NCBI GenBank assembly: GCA_013373385.1
Contig: JABXHX010000007.1
Location: 124,001-188,000 of the forward strand
DNA length: 64,000 bases
From: Flavobacteriaceae bacterium
Lineage (GTDB): Bacteria > Bacteroidota > Bacteroidia > Flavobacteriales > Flavobacteriaceae
Direction of reading: 5' to 3'
Below, one piece after another: positions 29,813-39,036 of this stretch. The notes under the pieces were generated by a model. It was not told the origin of the DNA. It searched no databases and saw nothing but the letters and a program-made list of their open reading frames with translations. Numbering within the stretch: the stretch's first letter is position 1; each line of letters opens with the position of its first letter. The position numbers were made by a program, and so were the translations under genes.

Positions 29813-30847
29813 TTATAAATTAAATTTCCATTTTTTTAAATTATTGTATTGTAAGTTTCCTTTAAAAATCTCTAATGGTGCTTCAATATTGTTTGTATAC
29901 AACCCACCGGTTCCCAAACCTTGCGGCATTTTATTCTGCAAAGTAAACGTCCACTGTGCAATTGCATTTAAACCTACATTACTTTCTAAAGCAGATGTTA
30001 TCCACCAGTTACAATTTTGTTGGTTTGCTATTGCTATCCACTCTTCACTTCCTTTATAGCCACCTACTAAACTTGGCTTTAAAATTATGTATTGTGGTTG
30101 AATTGTTTGTAGTATTTCTTGCTTTTTTGTTACAGAAAAAACACCTATTAATTCTTCATCTAGTGCAATAGGTAAAGGAGTTTTATCACATAAATTTGCC
30201 ATTTCTTGTAACTGACCTTGTTGTATAGGTTGCTCTATCGAATGAATTTCTAGTACTGATAGTTTTTTTAATTTTTCTAATGCATCGTTGGGATTAAATG
30301 CCCCGTTTGCATCAACACGTAATTCTATTTCTTTTGCCGAAAATTCTTTTCGGATTGCTTTTAATAGCGTTAGTTCAGTATCAAAATCGATGGCGCCAAT
30401 TTTCATTTTTATACAGGTAAACCCAGAGGCTAGCTTTTCTTTGATTTGGGTTTTCATAAAAGCCTTGTCTCCCATCCATATCAATCCGTTAATCGGAATT
30501 GACTTTTTCCCGGCAGTAAATTCTGATGGAAATAAATGAAATGGAGTTTGACTGACTAAGGACAAAAAAGCTTGCTCTAATCCGAATTGAATACTTGGAA
30601 AATCAAAGACTTCTACTAATAATCTATCAACACCTAAATGTATATTGTTACATACCCATTTTAGTTTTGCCTCATAATCTGGCCTATCATCAATACTTAA
30701 AGTTCTCAATAAGCCACATTCGCCAATTCCTATTTTATCATTGTTTTGTAAAATGATAAACCAAGTTTCTTTGGTTTTTAAAATTCCGCGCGATGTTCCG
30801 CTTGGTCTTTTAAAGTTTAGTATGTATTTATGGTAAGTTGCTCGCAC
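29813..30847 (-). CDS. menC: o-Succinylbenzoate synthase
   Basis: A 344-residue enolase-superfamily enzyme that dehydrates SHCHC to o-succinylbenzoate in menaquinone synthesis. Catalytic landmarks are the KMKIG lysine pair, metal ligands in LRVDANGAF, IEQPI and ALDEELIG, and the second lysine in YIILKPSLVGG. It starts with GTG (30847), since no ATG fits the conserved N-terminus (ATYHKYILNFKRPSGTSRG). It is upstream of the CPBP protease and menE, and together with menA at 33872 completes part of the pathway; menF/D/H/B are outside the window. Confidence 0.93.
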   Translation of the reverse strand: MRATYHKYILNFKRPSGTSRGILKTKETWFIILQNNDKIGIGECGLLRTLSIDDRPDYEAKLKWVCNNIHLGVDRLLVEVFDFPSIQFGLEQAFLSLVSQTPFHLFPSEFTAGKKSIPINGLIWMGDKAFMKTQIKEKLASGFTCIKMKIGAIDFDTELTLLKAIRKEFSAKEIELRVDANGAFNPNDALEKLKKLSVLEIHSIEQPIQQGQLQEMANLCDKTPLPIALDEELIGVFSVTKKQEILQTIQPQYIILKPSLVGGYKGSEEWIAIANQQNCNWWITSALESNVGLNAIAQWTFTLQNKMPQGLGTGGLYTNNIEAPLEIFKGNLQYNNLKKWKFNL

Positions 30848-30855
30848 TAATTAAA

Positions 30856-31245
30856 TTACTTATTATAAAGAGCAATCCTATTGCCTTCAGAATCTATAAC
30901 TTGTGCCATATAGCCAATCTCGTTAGAGATCAATGTTTTGTTTTGAAGTATTTTACCTCCTGCTTCCTCTACTCTACTTAGCTCGTCAGAAATATCACCG
31001 GTTTGCGAATTAAAATACACTACTGTTCCGTGAGTTGCTGACGGAATGTAATCACCTTCGCTTTTTACCAATGAACCACTAATTCCTGGAGCAGTAATAT
31101 CTTCTGCTGGAGGAAACCATCCCATTAGTACACCACCGAATTCTTGTATAGATATTGTTACGTTAAAAACAGTTTCGTAAAATTTTTTAGCCCTATCCAT
31201 ATCTGTTACTGGCACTTCAAACCAACTAATCATATTTACATCCAT
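30856..31245 (-). CDS. VOC family (glyoxalase/bleomycin-resistance fold) protein
   Basis: A 129-residue single VOC domain pair: WFEVPVTDMDRAKKFYETVF at the start and a C-terminal repeat ending MAQVIDSEGNRIALYNK, where the Glu-rich end normally binds a metal. Members range from dioxygenases to antibiotic-binding proteins, so the substrate is unknown. It lies eight bases upstream of menC and three bases after the SRPBCC gene, apparently in one message. Confidence 0.88.
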   Translation of the reverse strand: MDVNMISWFEVPVTDMDRAKKFYETVFNVTISIQEFGGVLMGWFPPAEDITAPGISGSLVKSEGDYIPSATHGTVVYFNSQTGDISDELSRVEEAGGKILQNKTLISNEIGYMAQVIDSEGNRIALYNK

Positions 31246-31248
31246 AAC

Positions 31249-31764
31249 TTATTGTTTTTCTATATAGGTTTTAAATTTATCTAAATATTTTTTATCTAAT
31301 TCAATAAACTTACTTTTAAAATACGGAAACATACAACTCATAATATAAGAATTGCTTTTGCACGCTACATTTTTTACAATTACAGTTTTGTTATTGGTTT
31401 CACTAAAGATGTAGTCGTCTGTTTTTAGCATGTCTCCTGCATCAAAATACAAGGTCATTTTTTTATTAGGGATAAAGGCAAGTACTTTTTCTGTCATAGT
31501 AACGGTTTGCCCATTATTATCAACTGTCATTTTATATTCACTTCCAACAACACCTGGTTTTACAACTATTGGCTCTACAGATTTCACTTCTGGTAACCAA
31601 ACAGCCATTTCTTCTAAATTATTAAATGCAGTAAAGGTTTTATCTAAAGGTTTATCTATAGTAACTTGAACCGTGTAATTAGTTTCTTTGATAATTAATC
31701 CTGTTGAGAAAAAAATAATCACCAAAACAGTAACGATACCTAATATAATTTTTATTGCTTTCAT
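31249..31764 (-). CDS. SRPBCC (START-like) family protein with N-terminal membrane anchor
   Basis: A 171-residue protein with an N-terminal hydrophobic helix (5-25) followed by a polyketide-cyclase/START-like fold (VQVTIDKPLDKTFTAFNNLEEMAVWLPEVKSVEPI and a C-terminal amphipathic helix). SRPBCC proteins hold hydrophobic ligands in a helix-grip pocket. The ligand is unknown. Its start abuts the end of the metallo-hydrolase gene. Confidence 0.82.
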   Translation of the reverse strand: MKAIKIILGIVTVLVIIFFSTGLIIKETNYTVQVTIDKPLDKTFTAFNNLEEMAVWLPEVKSVEPIVVKPGVVGSEYKMTVDNNGQTVTMTEKVLAFIPNKKMTLYFDAGDMLKTDDYIFSETNNKTVIVKNVACKSNSYIMSCMFPYFKSKFIELDKKYLDKFKTYIEKQ

Positions 31765-32442
31765 TTATATGCTTATTGTTTCACCTATTTCTAACAAGAT
31801 TAATTCTTTTGCAGCAGATACAAATTTATTTTTTGCAACTGTTGTATCAATTTCTATTGGTGGAAAAGTATTAAAATGACAACCAATTATTTTGTTACAA
31901 TCTACAAAATCACTAGCTACTATAGCCTCGTCAATACCCATTGTAAACGTATCACCTATAGGTAATATGGCAGCATCTAATTTACTAAACATTGGTATCA
32001 GCTTCATATCAAAATGTACACATGTATCTCCCGCTATATAAAGTGATTTTTCGCCAGCTGTAATGACAAATCCTCCTGGCTCACCACCATAACTCCCATC
32101 TGCAAAAGACGAAGTATGCACAGCATTCACGTATTTTACAGTAAATACTTCGCTGATAAAAGTCCCTCCATGATTAAGATGATAACCATTACATGCTTTT
32201 GCTATAAAATGATTTACAATTTCGTAATTAGAAATTACCGTAGCTCCGGTTCTTTTAGCAATTGCTTCTACATCTAACACATGGTCTTGATGTGCATGTG
32301 TAACTAATATATAGTTGGCTTGTAATTGATTGATATCGATATGCGAAGCCTTAGGATTTCCAGAAATAAATGGGTCAATCAAAATATGTTTTCCTTGTAT
32401 TTCTATCCCAAAACTTGCATGACCGTAAAATGTAATATTCAT
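31765..32442 (-). CDS. Metallo-beta-lactamase-fold metal-dependent hydrolase (UPF0173/UlaG-like)
   Basis: A 225-residue MBL-fold protein with the metal motif THAHQDHV (H-x-H-x-D-H), GDTCVHFD and the late GCHFNTFP histidine. The start FYGHASFGIEI ... ILIDPFISGNP is typical of the UPF0173 group, relatives of the lactonase UlaG. It is cytoplasmic (no signal). The gene immediately precedes the SRPBCC gene. Confidence 0.93.
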   Translation of the reverse strand: MNITFYGHASFGIEIQGKHILIDPFISGNPKASHIDINQLQANYILVTHAHQDHVLDVEAIAKRTGATVISNYEIVNHFIAKACNGYHLNHGGTFISEVFTVKYVNAVHTSSFADGSYGGEPGGFVITAGEKSLYIAGDTCVHFDMKLIPMFSKLDAAILPIGDTFTMGIDEAIVASDFVDCNKIIGCHFNTFPPIEIDTTVAKNKFVSAAKELILLEIGETISI

Positions 32443-32451
32443 TATACTTTA

Positions 32452-33285
32452 TTATTTTTTCCTTGAAATTCTTCTTCTAAAATAGAAAATTAAAAGGAAT
32501 AAAATAATAATAAATGGCCAAATTTTAATGGTAAACAAGAAAAATGATTTTACATTTTGATATCCGTCTTTAAATGCTTCTTTTATTTTCCCTCCAAAAG
32601 ACGATTCTGACGCCGCAATTTTCTTGTAAAATGTTAGTGTTAATGTAGAGAATGCTACTTGATTTTGCAAGTATTTTAGTCTTCCTTCGATAGACTCTAT
32701 ATCTGCTCTTAATTTACCTAGTTCTCTTTCTACATCCAAAATTTCTCTTACAGATTTAGCTTTTTTAAGAATTTCTAAATACCTAATTTCTAATACCTTT
32801 TTAGTTTTTAATCTTGCCGATACATCTAAAAACTGTTCAGTAACATCAGAAATTTGTATGCTTTTATCATCAAACTTTTCAACTCCTTTAGAAAGGCTCG
32901 TCACAAAATCATCGAATTTTTCTGAAGGAATTCTCAACGAAATTGTAGTGCTAATTCTGTCATACGATTTGTATTCTCTATCACTTGCCATATAGCCTTG
33001 GTTTGTCTTTACCAAGTCTGCAATACGCATTCTTGTGTTTTGGATGTCTTGCGTTTCAAAAGTTAAATTACCTGTTTTGATTAATTTTCTTTCAACACGT
33101 ACATTGTCTTTTAAAATTGGTTTTTGAGATGTTTTTTGGGATGATGTATAAGACCTCTTAGTAATTGGTGGACTATAATCTAAGGACTCTACCTCCATTT
33201 CTTTTTCATCGTATCTATTGTCATTTGAACTGTTACAAGCCATTAAAAGCATTAACACACTTGCTATTAGTATACTTTTTTTCAT
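32452..33285 (-). CDS. DUF4349 domain lipoprotein
   Basis: A 277-residue lipoprotein: signal ending LMLLMACNSS (Cys17), a DUF4349 domain (RKLIKTGNLTFETQDI, the coiled coil SVREILDVERELGKLRADIESIEGRLKYL and the beta segment AFSTLTLTFYKK), then a C-terminal membrane helix (about 248-268) with a basic tail FRRRISRKK. It is therefore held to the membrane at both ends, with the coiled coil outside the cytoplasm. DUF4349 function is unknown. Ten bases separate it from the MBL-fold gene. Confidence 0.88.
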   Translation of the reverse strand: MKKSILIASVLMLLMACNSSNDNRYDEKEMEVESLDYSPPITKRSYTSSQKTSQKPILKDNVRVERKLIKTGNLTFETQDIQNTRMRIADLVKTNQGYMASDREYKSYDRISTTISLRIPSEKFDDFVTSLSKGVEKFDDKSIQISDVTEQFLDVSARLKTKKVLEIRYLEILKKAKSVREILDVERELGKLRADIESIEGRLKYLQNQVAFSTLTLTFYKKIAASESSFGGKIKEAFKDGYQNVKSFFLFTIKIWPFIIILFLLIFYFRRRISRKK

Positions 33286-33308
33286 AAAATTAGGTTTACG
33301 GTTACATT

Positions 33309-33353
33309 ACCTGACCTAACCCAAAAAGAATGCCAAATTAAAACTACTTTCTT
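33309..33353 (-). repeat. Vestigial second copy of the menA 3' end (copy A)
   Basis: This intergenic stretch repeats the coding end of menA (33879-33934): 19 identical bases (ACCTGACCTAACCCAAAAA on the plus strand), a short diverged part, an 11-base deletion, then TTAAA and CTACTTTCTT again. Both copies point the same way and bracket the lipoprotein gene at 33371-33778. It has no frame or stop of its own. Confidence 0.75.
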
Positions 33354-33370
33354 AAATTTTAGTTGTTTAG

Positions 33371-33778
33371 TTAGTTTATGAACACATTTACAGATACTTC
33401 TTTACCTGCATAATCAATAGTAAAATCTTCTGCTTTAATTAATGCAGAGTTTTGAGAAATTTGCAATGTAATTTTATAACTTTTAAACGAGGATTTATCA
33501 CTGTTATCTTTAAAAATTAAACCAGCATTTGCAGCTAAATTAATGGTTTCAAAGTATGAACTTTTAAATGGTAATTGGTTAATATCTTTTGTGTCTTCTA
33601 ATTTAAAATAACCCGACTCTAACAAACCTGTTGTAACTTTTGCGTCTGTATTAAAACTAGACATTGCCGTAACTTTATACTCTACCTTAGTCTCTCTATA
33701 TAATTCTCCATCTAACGAAAAATTATCACAACCAATTATTACAACGCTAAAAAGCAATAGGAATACTCTTTTTTTCAT
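33371..33778 (-). CDS. Predicted lipoprotein of unknown function
   Basis: A 135-residue protein from the ATG at 33778 (a GTG three codons upstream is possible). The signal peptide ends in the lipobox VIIGC (Cys17) followed by Asp, a feature that favours inner retention in some bacteria but is not decisive in this phylum. The mature part is beta-rich (YKVTAMSSFNTDAKVTTGLLE ... SVNVFIN) without a recognised domain. It lies between menA and the DUF4349 gene and is bracketed by direct repeats of the menA end, which suggests it was gained or duplicated into this place. Confidence 0.75.
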   Translation of the reverse strand: MKKRVFLLLFSVVIIGCDNFSLDGELYRETKVEYKVTAMSSFNTDAKVTTGLLESGYFKLEDTKDINQLPFKSSYFETINLAANAGLIFKDNSDKSSFKSYKITLQISQNSALIKAEDFTIDYAGKEVSVNVFIN

Positions 33779-33871
33779 TCTTTTCACATTTATAAATAAT
33801 ACTGTATTAACAAATGCTGTGCCAATGACATATTATATTTATAAAGTTTTTTGTGATAAATAGATTATAGA

Positions 33872-34825
33872 TTACAAAACCTGACCTAACCCAAAAAAAA
33901 TACTAAACAAAAAGGTACTTAAAGCTACTTTCTTTAATTCCTCATCTAAATCAGCTTCGTTCTTATTTTTATAAACAACTATGAGGTGTTTTATTAACGG
34001 AAAAAAAGCTATAAGATACAAGAACTGAATTACATTTTGATACTCCATTATTGTATATAAAGTAGTAAATAAAAAAGCTGCTATAACTAAATAATAATGA
34101 TAATATTTTGCAAATTCTGCTCCGATTTTAACTACTAATGTATTTTTTCCAGATTTTTTATCATTTACTCTATCACGCATATTATTTAAGTTTAGTACAG
34201 CAGTACTTAGTAACCCTATAGAAAATGCTGGCAAAAATATGGTAGGGTTAATTTCTTTGGTAAATAAAAAATATGAGCCCACAACACTTAATAATCCAAA
34301 GAACACAAATACAAATACGTCTCCAAGTCCACTATAACCATAAGCCGATTTACCAACCGTGTATTTTATTGCTGCAGCTATAGAAGCTATTCCTAATCCA
34401 AAAAACAACAATGAATATCCAAAGTTATCTTTACCAAAAGCAACATAAATCAACAATAAAGCAACCACTAAAGTAATTACTGTTGTTATAATCATGGCCA
34501 TTTTCATTTGTTTAGGTGTAATAGCACCAGAAGCGACCAAGCGTTTCTCTCCTGTTCTATTATCATCTGTCCCTTTTATACCATCTCCATAATCGTTAGC
34601 AAAGTTTGACAATACTTGAAACCCAATAGTAGTTAGAATTGCCAACCAAAAAATAGATGATTGATACAATGGCGTAGCTCCTATCGAAATTTTTGTACTT
34701 AAGACGGTACTAGAAAAACGAAATGTACTATCATTATAACCTAAAAAACTCCCTACTATAATCCCAGAAACCGACAATGGCAAGGTTCTTAAACGTGCTG
34801 CTTTTATATAATTTTTTACATCCAT
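33872..34825 (-). CDS. menA: 1,4-Dihydroxy-2-naphthoate polyprenyltransferase
   Basis: A 317-residue UbiA-superfamily membrane prenyltransferase that attaches the polyprenyl tail to dihydroxynaphthoate in menaquinone synthesis. The first Asp-rich motif is in NFANDYGDGIKGTDD and the second in NLNNMRDRVNDKKSGKNTL. About eight to nine helices are present. It overlaps the PH-domain gene upstream by ten bases. Its last 20 codons are partly repeated 560 bases downstream (copy A). Confidence 0.95.
   Translation of the reverse strand: MDVKNYIKAARLRTLPLSVSGIIVGSFLGYNDSTFRFSSTVLSTKISIGATPLYQSSIFWLAILTTIGFQVLSNFANDYGDGIKGTDDNRTGEKRLVASGAITPKQMKMAMIITTVITLVVALLLIYVAFGKDNFGYSLLFFGLGIASIAAAIKYTVGKSAYGYSGLGDVFVFVFFGLLSVVGSYFLFTKEINPTIFLPAFSIGLLSTAVLNLNNMRDRVNDKKSGKNTLVVKIGAEFAKYYHYYLVIAAFLFTTLYTIMEYQNVIQFLYLIAFFPLIKHLIVVYKNKNEADLDEELKKVALSTFLFSIFFGLGQVL
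33879..33934 (-). repeat. menA 3' coding end, parent of the intergenic copy (copy B)
   Basis: This is the in-gene member of the direct repeat pair; it encodes the C-terminal residues around FSIFFGLGQV of MenA. The intergenic copy at 33309-33353 lacks 11 bases of it. Confidence 0.75.
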
Positions 34826-36324
34826 GGTTGTGTGTTGGTTTCTGCTTTATAAAGAGCAAAATTATAAATTGAAAGAGCTTCTTGCTTGTCTATACAGGGA
34901 ATTTTTACTTTTCCTGAGGCTGTTTGAAAAACTAAATCAACAATATTTCTTCTTTTTTGAAAAATGGTTTGACTCATTTTTATATTTTGCATCTTAAATA
35001 TGGGTAAATAAGTTAGATGCGTTTCTACTCTACCACTCCCAATTAATAGTAATTCCTGATCTAACTTATAAAATTGTTTGTTGAATTTTAATTGAATTAA
35101 AAGAATAGTAATTGGTACTAAAAGTACATTGCTAAAAAACCAAAATGAAGTTTGCAAAACACTAAAAGCTATACCATTTAACAATAGCAATGCTAGAAAA
35201 CTTCTAATATACATCTTCAGTTTAAAATAATTGTTTGGGCGTTTTTTTTCTTTTTCTTCTACAGCTGTATATGCATACAATACTTTTTTAATCTGTTGAA
35301 TTTGGTTTAGTTTACAACCAACAATTCTAATCAGTTTGTTTTGCTGCTTCTTTACTTTTCCGCTAACTGCTTGCTTAAATGTTACAAACGAAATACCTAG
35401 CTTCTTTTTAATAGGATTTGTAGCAACAGTAATACTTTGTATTTTGTTTTCGTTAAGAATGATTGTTTTTTTAGTCAGCAAACCCTGAGTAATATTAAAA
35501 GATTTCTCTTTGATAAATAAGGTTAAATTAAAATGGAAAAGGAGTATTTTAACAAAAGAACTTATCACACCAACTAACAACAATGCAACAAGTAATACTA
35601 CAAAAAATAACACACTATTCACTATTGTAGCTGCATCTACTTCAACCAAATCGTTTAGCTTTTTTTCATTTCCAAAACCTTTAAAAACATCTTGTAATTG
35701 CTGTAAAATTCCAACTACAATTGCTAAAAATAGTAACAGATTTTGCAAGTGATTCTCGGTTAAACTCACTTTGAGCAATTCAGTAAATCCAATTTTTAAC
35801 AAGGGCTTAGGTTGTTGAGATTCCGCAGTTTGTGCTGTCTCTCTTTTAGGATTTTTCACTTCTGATAAAGCTTCTTTCAATGCTTGGGCTTTATCAAAAC
35901 TCAATGCTTTAATAGCAATCTCGGTATCTTTAGAACCGGCCGTTTCTATATTAACTTCGTAAACATTTATAAGCTGCTGAACAATGTTTTGTTTAAAGTT
36001 AATGTTTTGTATTCTATCAAAAGAAACCGAAGTGTTTTTCTTTTTTAAAATGCCTTCTTTTAATACAAAATATCCGTTATCAATTTTAAACACAAAATTT
36101 TTATAAATAAGATAAGCTCTTATCAAAATGAAAAGTAAAACTACAATTAAACCTACATAAATATAAATTAATGCGCTTTCAGAAAATTTAGAAAAGCGTT
36201 GAATAAAAAGAAACAGTAATATCCATGTTACTTTTAAAGCTTTGTATAATAATTGCAAGTAAATGATTAGTACCCCTTTGGGAGATTGTCTTGAAAACTG
36301 ACTAAATAAAGAATTACTATTCAT
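34816..36324 (-). CDS. Bacterial PH-domain (bPH2, YdbT-like) membrane protein
   Basis: A 502-residue membrane protein with three bPH_2 domains alternating with paired membrane helices: domain one around ILKKKNTSVSFDRIQNINFKQ, domain two around LLTKKTIILNENKIQSITVA, and domain three around RVETHLTYLPIFKMQNIKM. It is the large partner of the YdbS/YdbT pair. YdbT-like proteins are thought to act at the membrane with small YdbS; in Bacillus they are linked to bacteriocin resistance. It overlaps the YdbS-like gene by eight bases and menA by ten. Confidence 0.88.
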   Translation of the reverse strand: MNSNSLFSQFSRQSPKGVLIIYLQLLYKALKVTWILLFLFIQRFSKFSESALIYIYVGLIVVLLFILIRAYLIYKNFVFKIDNGYFVLKEGILKKKNTSVSFDRIQNINFKQNIVQQLINVYEVNIETAGSKDTEIAIKALSFDKAQALKEALSEVKNPKRETAQTAESQQPKPLLKIGFTELLKVSLTENHLQNLLLFLAIVVGILQQLQDVFKGFGNEKKLNDLVEVDAATIVNSVLFFVVLLVALLLVGVISSFVKILLFHFNLTLFIKEKSFNITQGLLTKKTIILNENKIQSITVATNPIKKKLGISFVTFKQAVSGKVKKQQNKLIRIVGCKLNQIQQIKKVLYAYTAVEEKEKKRPNNYFKLKMYIRSFLALLLLNGIAFSVLQTSFWFFSNVLLVPITILLIQLKFNKQFYKLDQELLLIGSGRVETHLTYLPIFKMQNIKMSQTIFQKRRNIVDLVFQTASGKVKIPCIDKQEALSIYNFALYKAETNTQPWM

Positions 36325-36826
36325 TTATTTGCTGATTAATAAACTCTTTAATTTTTAACGCTTCTTCTTTTTTTATTCCTTTGATCACCAAATCTCTACT
36401 ACTATCTCCGGCTGTAAAAACATTTAAAGAGGCTAATGAAAAAAGTCTAGAAATTGGCGCTTCGTTAATCTCTACATGTTGAATTCTCGAAAACGGAACG
36501 GTAGTCATTGTTTTTATTAGCACACCGCTTTTATAGGTAATATCTCTATCTCTCACAACATATTTTCTTCTAGAAAATCCAACGATGAGGTAACTAAAAA
36601 TACTTAAAAACAAAACTGCAACACCAAGGTAAATGTATACTGTATAGTTTGGTATTTCTTCTTGCAGTTTATATTCAATCAAAAAATAAACACCAACAAA
36701 TGCTATGCAAGCTACTACTATTGTTGTTAGCAGGATTACCTTGAGGTACGCTTTATGTATTTTTTTAAAATCTAATACCGAAACATCTGGTAATTGTTGT
36801 ACTTGTTGATTTTTAAAATGATCCAT
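36317..36826 (-). CDS. Bacterial PH-domain (bPH2, YdbS-like) membrane protein
   Basis: A 169-residue protein with two membrane helices (about 30-52 and 63-85) and one C-terminal bPH_2 domain (KYVVRDRDITYKSGVL ... TVPFSRIQHVEINEAPISRLFSLASLNVFTA in sequence order). The gene pair with the larger three-domain protein is conserved widely. Function remains poorly defined. Confidence 0.88.
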   Translation of the reverse strand: MDHFKNQQVQQLPDVSVLDFKKIHKAYLKVILLTTIVVACIAFVGVYFLIEYKLQEEIPNYTVYIYLGVAVLFLSIFSYLIVGFSRRKYVVRDRDITYKSGVLIKTMTTVPFSRIQHVEINEAPISRLFSLASLNVFTAGDSSRDLVIKGIKKEEALKIKEFINQQINE

Positions 36827-36847
36827 AGCAAATTATTTTAACAAATA

Positions 36848-37627
36848 TTACAACTGATTTGCCGCTGCAATTAATTCTGCAATATCTAACACCTGAACTT
36901 CTTCTTCCTTTTCTTTAAACTTCACTCCGTCTGTCATCATAGTATTGCAATACGGACATCCTGTTGCTATAATCTGTGGATTTGTTTCTAAAGCATCTTC
37001 AGTTCGTAATACGTTGATATCTTTGTCTCCTTTTTCTGGTTCTTTAAACATTTGCGCTCCACCCGCTCCACAACACAAAGCGGTAGATTTGCTACGTTTC
37101 ATTTCGGTTAAATTAACTCCTAAACGTTGAATAATTTCTCTTGGAGACTCATACTCATCATTAGCTCTACCCAAATAACATGGGTCATGAAATGTAACTC
37201 GTTTATCTTTTAATACTGAATCATTAACAGAAAGTCTACCATCACTAATTAACTTTTTAATATACTGTGTATGATGAAAAACCTCATATTTACCGCCTAA
37301 ACTTGGATATTCATTTTTTAGTGTATTAAATGAGTGTGGATCACAAGTAACAATGGTTTTTATCTCATACGCATTTAATACCTCTATATTGGTTACAGCT
37401 TGCATCTGAAACAAAAACTCGTTTCCTGCTCTTTTTGCAGCATCACCGGTTGAGCTTTCTTCAGTTCCAAGCACTGCAAAATCTACGTTTGCTTGATGTA
37501 AAATTTTTACAAACGCACGTGTTATTTTTTTTGCTCTGTCATCAAAACTTCCTGCTGCCCCTACCCAAAACAATACTTCTGGTTGTTTGCCTTGAGCCAT
37601 CATTTCTGCCATTGTAGGTACTATCAT
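36848..37627 (-). CDS. Fe-S oxidoreductase subunit with CCG domains (HdrB/GlcF-like)
   Basis: A 259-residue soluble protein with two Cys-rich CCG motifs: the first is degenerate (IVTCDPHSFNTLKNEYP ... HDPCYLGR), the second is complete (ALCCGAGGAQMF ... ATGCPYCNTMM). Such domains hold non-cubane or 4Fe-4S clusters in heterodisulfide reductase HdrB/HdrD, GlcF and LldE. The membrane partner with two 4Fe-4S clusters is the next gene upstream (66 bases). The physiological substrate is unknown; electron transfer to menaquinone is a reasonable guess. Confidence 0.9.
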   Translation of the reverse strand: MIVPTMAEMMAQGKQPEVLFWVGAAGSFDDRAKKITRAFVKILHQANVDFAVLGTEESSTGDAAKRAGNEFLFQMQAVTNIEVLNAYEIKTIVTCDPHSFNTLKNEYPSLGGKYEVFHHTQYIKKLISDGRLSVNDSVLKDKRVTFHDPCYLGRANDEYESPREIIQRLGVNLTEMKRSKSTALCCGAGGAQMFKEPEKGDKDINVLRTEDALETNPQIIATGCPYCNTMMTDGVKFKEKEEEVQVLDIAELIAAANQL

Positions 37628-37650
37628 AAATTGTACATATTTTAATTATA

Positions 37651-37676
37651 AATTATGAATCTAAGTATTCATAATT
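37651..37676. repeat. Inverted repeat between the two Fe-S genes
   Basis: AATTATGAAT (37651-37660) and ATTCATAATT (37667-37676) form a perfect 10-bp inverted repeat with a six-base loop in the 66-base gap. It has no T run after it, so it is more likely a processing, pausing or protein-binding site than a terminator. Confidence 0.5.
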
Positions 37677-37693
37677 GATAATTGTTAATCATT

Positions 37694-39007
37694 TTACTCT
37701 TCGTCTTTCCAGTTTAATCTATCCATTTGGTTGTATTGCCAAGGTGCTCCGTTGTTTTCTATGTTTGTCATCATCATATTTAATTCTTGCGGTGCCGCAC
37801 TTTGCTCCATTACCAAGTACCTACGCATATCTATAATTATAGACAACGGATCAATATTTACCGGACATTCTTGCACACAAGCATTACAACTTGTACACGC
37901 CCATAATTCTTCTGGTGTAATATAATCATTTAGCAATTGCTTTCCATCATCTTTAAACTCACCTCCATTTGCATCTATATTTTCACCAACTTCTTCTAGT
38001 CTATCACGAGTTTTCATCATAATAGCTCTAGGAGACAGTTCTTTCCCTGTTAAGTTTGCCGGACAAGACGAGGTACATCTACCACATTCTGTACAGGTGT
38101 AGGCATTTAGTAATTGAACCCAATTTAAATCGGTCACATCACTTGCTCCAAACTTCTCTGGCGCTTCATCTTCTCCTTCTGCTGGAGCAGCATACGGATC
38201 TGCGCTTGGATCCATCATTAACTGTACTTCTTTGGTTACAGCCTCTAAATTATCTAGCTGCCCTTTTGGTTGTAATTTTGCGTAAAATGTATTTGGGAAT
38301 GCTAATAAAATATGCAAGTGTTTTGAATAATACAGGTAATTTAAAAAGGTTAAAATCCCAATTATATGCAACCACCAAGCCGATTGTTCTATTAAATGTA
38401 ATGTCTCTGGAGATAATCCGCTAAACCAAGGCGCTATGAACTGACTTATTGGATTACCAATATTTATCTCTTGAAATGAAATATCAGTGGCGTTCATAAT
38501 AATGAAAAGAGACATCAATACCATTTCGAAATACAGAATAAAGTTCCCGTCGTTTTTTGGCCATCCTTTCATCTCTTTACTTAAGAATCGTTTTAGTTTT
38601 ATTACGTTTCTACGTATCCAAAAAACAATGACTGAAACAAATACTAATACAGCTAATATCTCAAAAGTGCCGATTAAAAATCCATAAAAAGCATCACCTA
38701 AAATTGGCTGAAACACACGATGTGTACCCAGCAAACCATCAATAATAATTTCTAAGACTTCAATATTAATGATGATAAAACCAACATATACCAATACGTG
38801 CAAGATACCTGAAACAGGTCTGCGTACCATTTTGTATTGACCTAAAGCTATTTTTGCCATGTTTTTCCAACGGGCTGCTTTATTATCAGACCTATCAATA
38901 TCCTTTCCTAATTTGATGTTTCTAATCAGCTTTCGAATATTTTTTACAAAAAAACCGATACTTGCTACAAGTGTTATTGCAAAAACAATGTTTGGTAAGT
39001 ATTGCAT
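37694..39007 (-). CDS. Membrane Fe-S protein, HdrC/E-like with two 4Fe-4S clusters
   Basis: A 437-residue protein. The N-terminal 250 residues carry about five membrane helices, including His residues positioned like haem or quinone ligands (GILHVLVYVGF, SAWWLHIIGIL) as in NarI/HdrE. Then comes a 4Fe-4S dicluster domain with CTECGRCTSSCPA and CTSCNACVQECPV (each C-x2-C-x2-C-x3-C). It probably exchanges electrons between the menaquinone pool and the CCG-domain protein encoded downstream. Confidence 0.92.
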   Translation of the reverse strand: MQYLPNIVFAITLVASIGFFVKNIRKLIRNIKLGKDIDRSDNKAARWKNMAKIALGQYKMVRRPVSGILHVLVYVGFIIINIEVLEIIIDGLLGTHRVFQPILGDAFYGFLIGTFEILAVLVFVSVIVFWIRRNVIKLKRFLSKEMKGWPKNDGNFILYFEMVLMSLFIIMNATDISFQEINIGNPISQFIAPWFSGLSPETLHLIEQSAWWLHIIGILTFLNYLYYSKHLHILLAFPNTFYAKLQPKGQLDNLEAVTKEVQLMMDPSADPYAAPAEGEDEAPEKFGASDVTDLNWVQLLNAYTCTECGRCTSSCPANLTGKELSPRAIMMKTRDRLEEVGENIDANGGEFKDDGKQLLNDYITPEELWACTSCNACVQECPVNIDPLSIIIDMRRYLVMEQSAAPQELNMMMTNIENNGAPWQYNQMDRLNWKDEE

Positions 39008-39036
39008 CTTTAATTTAATTTATTTCAAATTTTATT

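Noticed and set aside
33286..33370. Short intergenic stretch as a possible terminator or small RNA
   Set aside because: Its sequence is explained as a decayed copy of the menA 3' end; no hairpin with T run was found.
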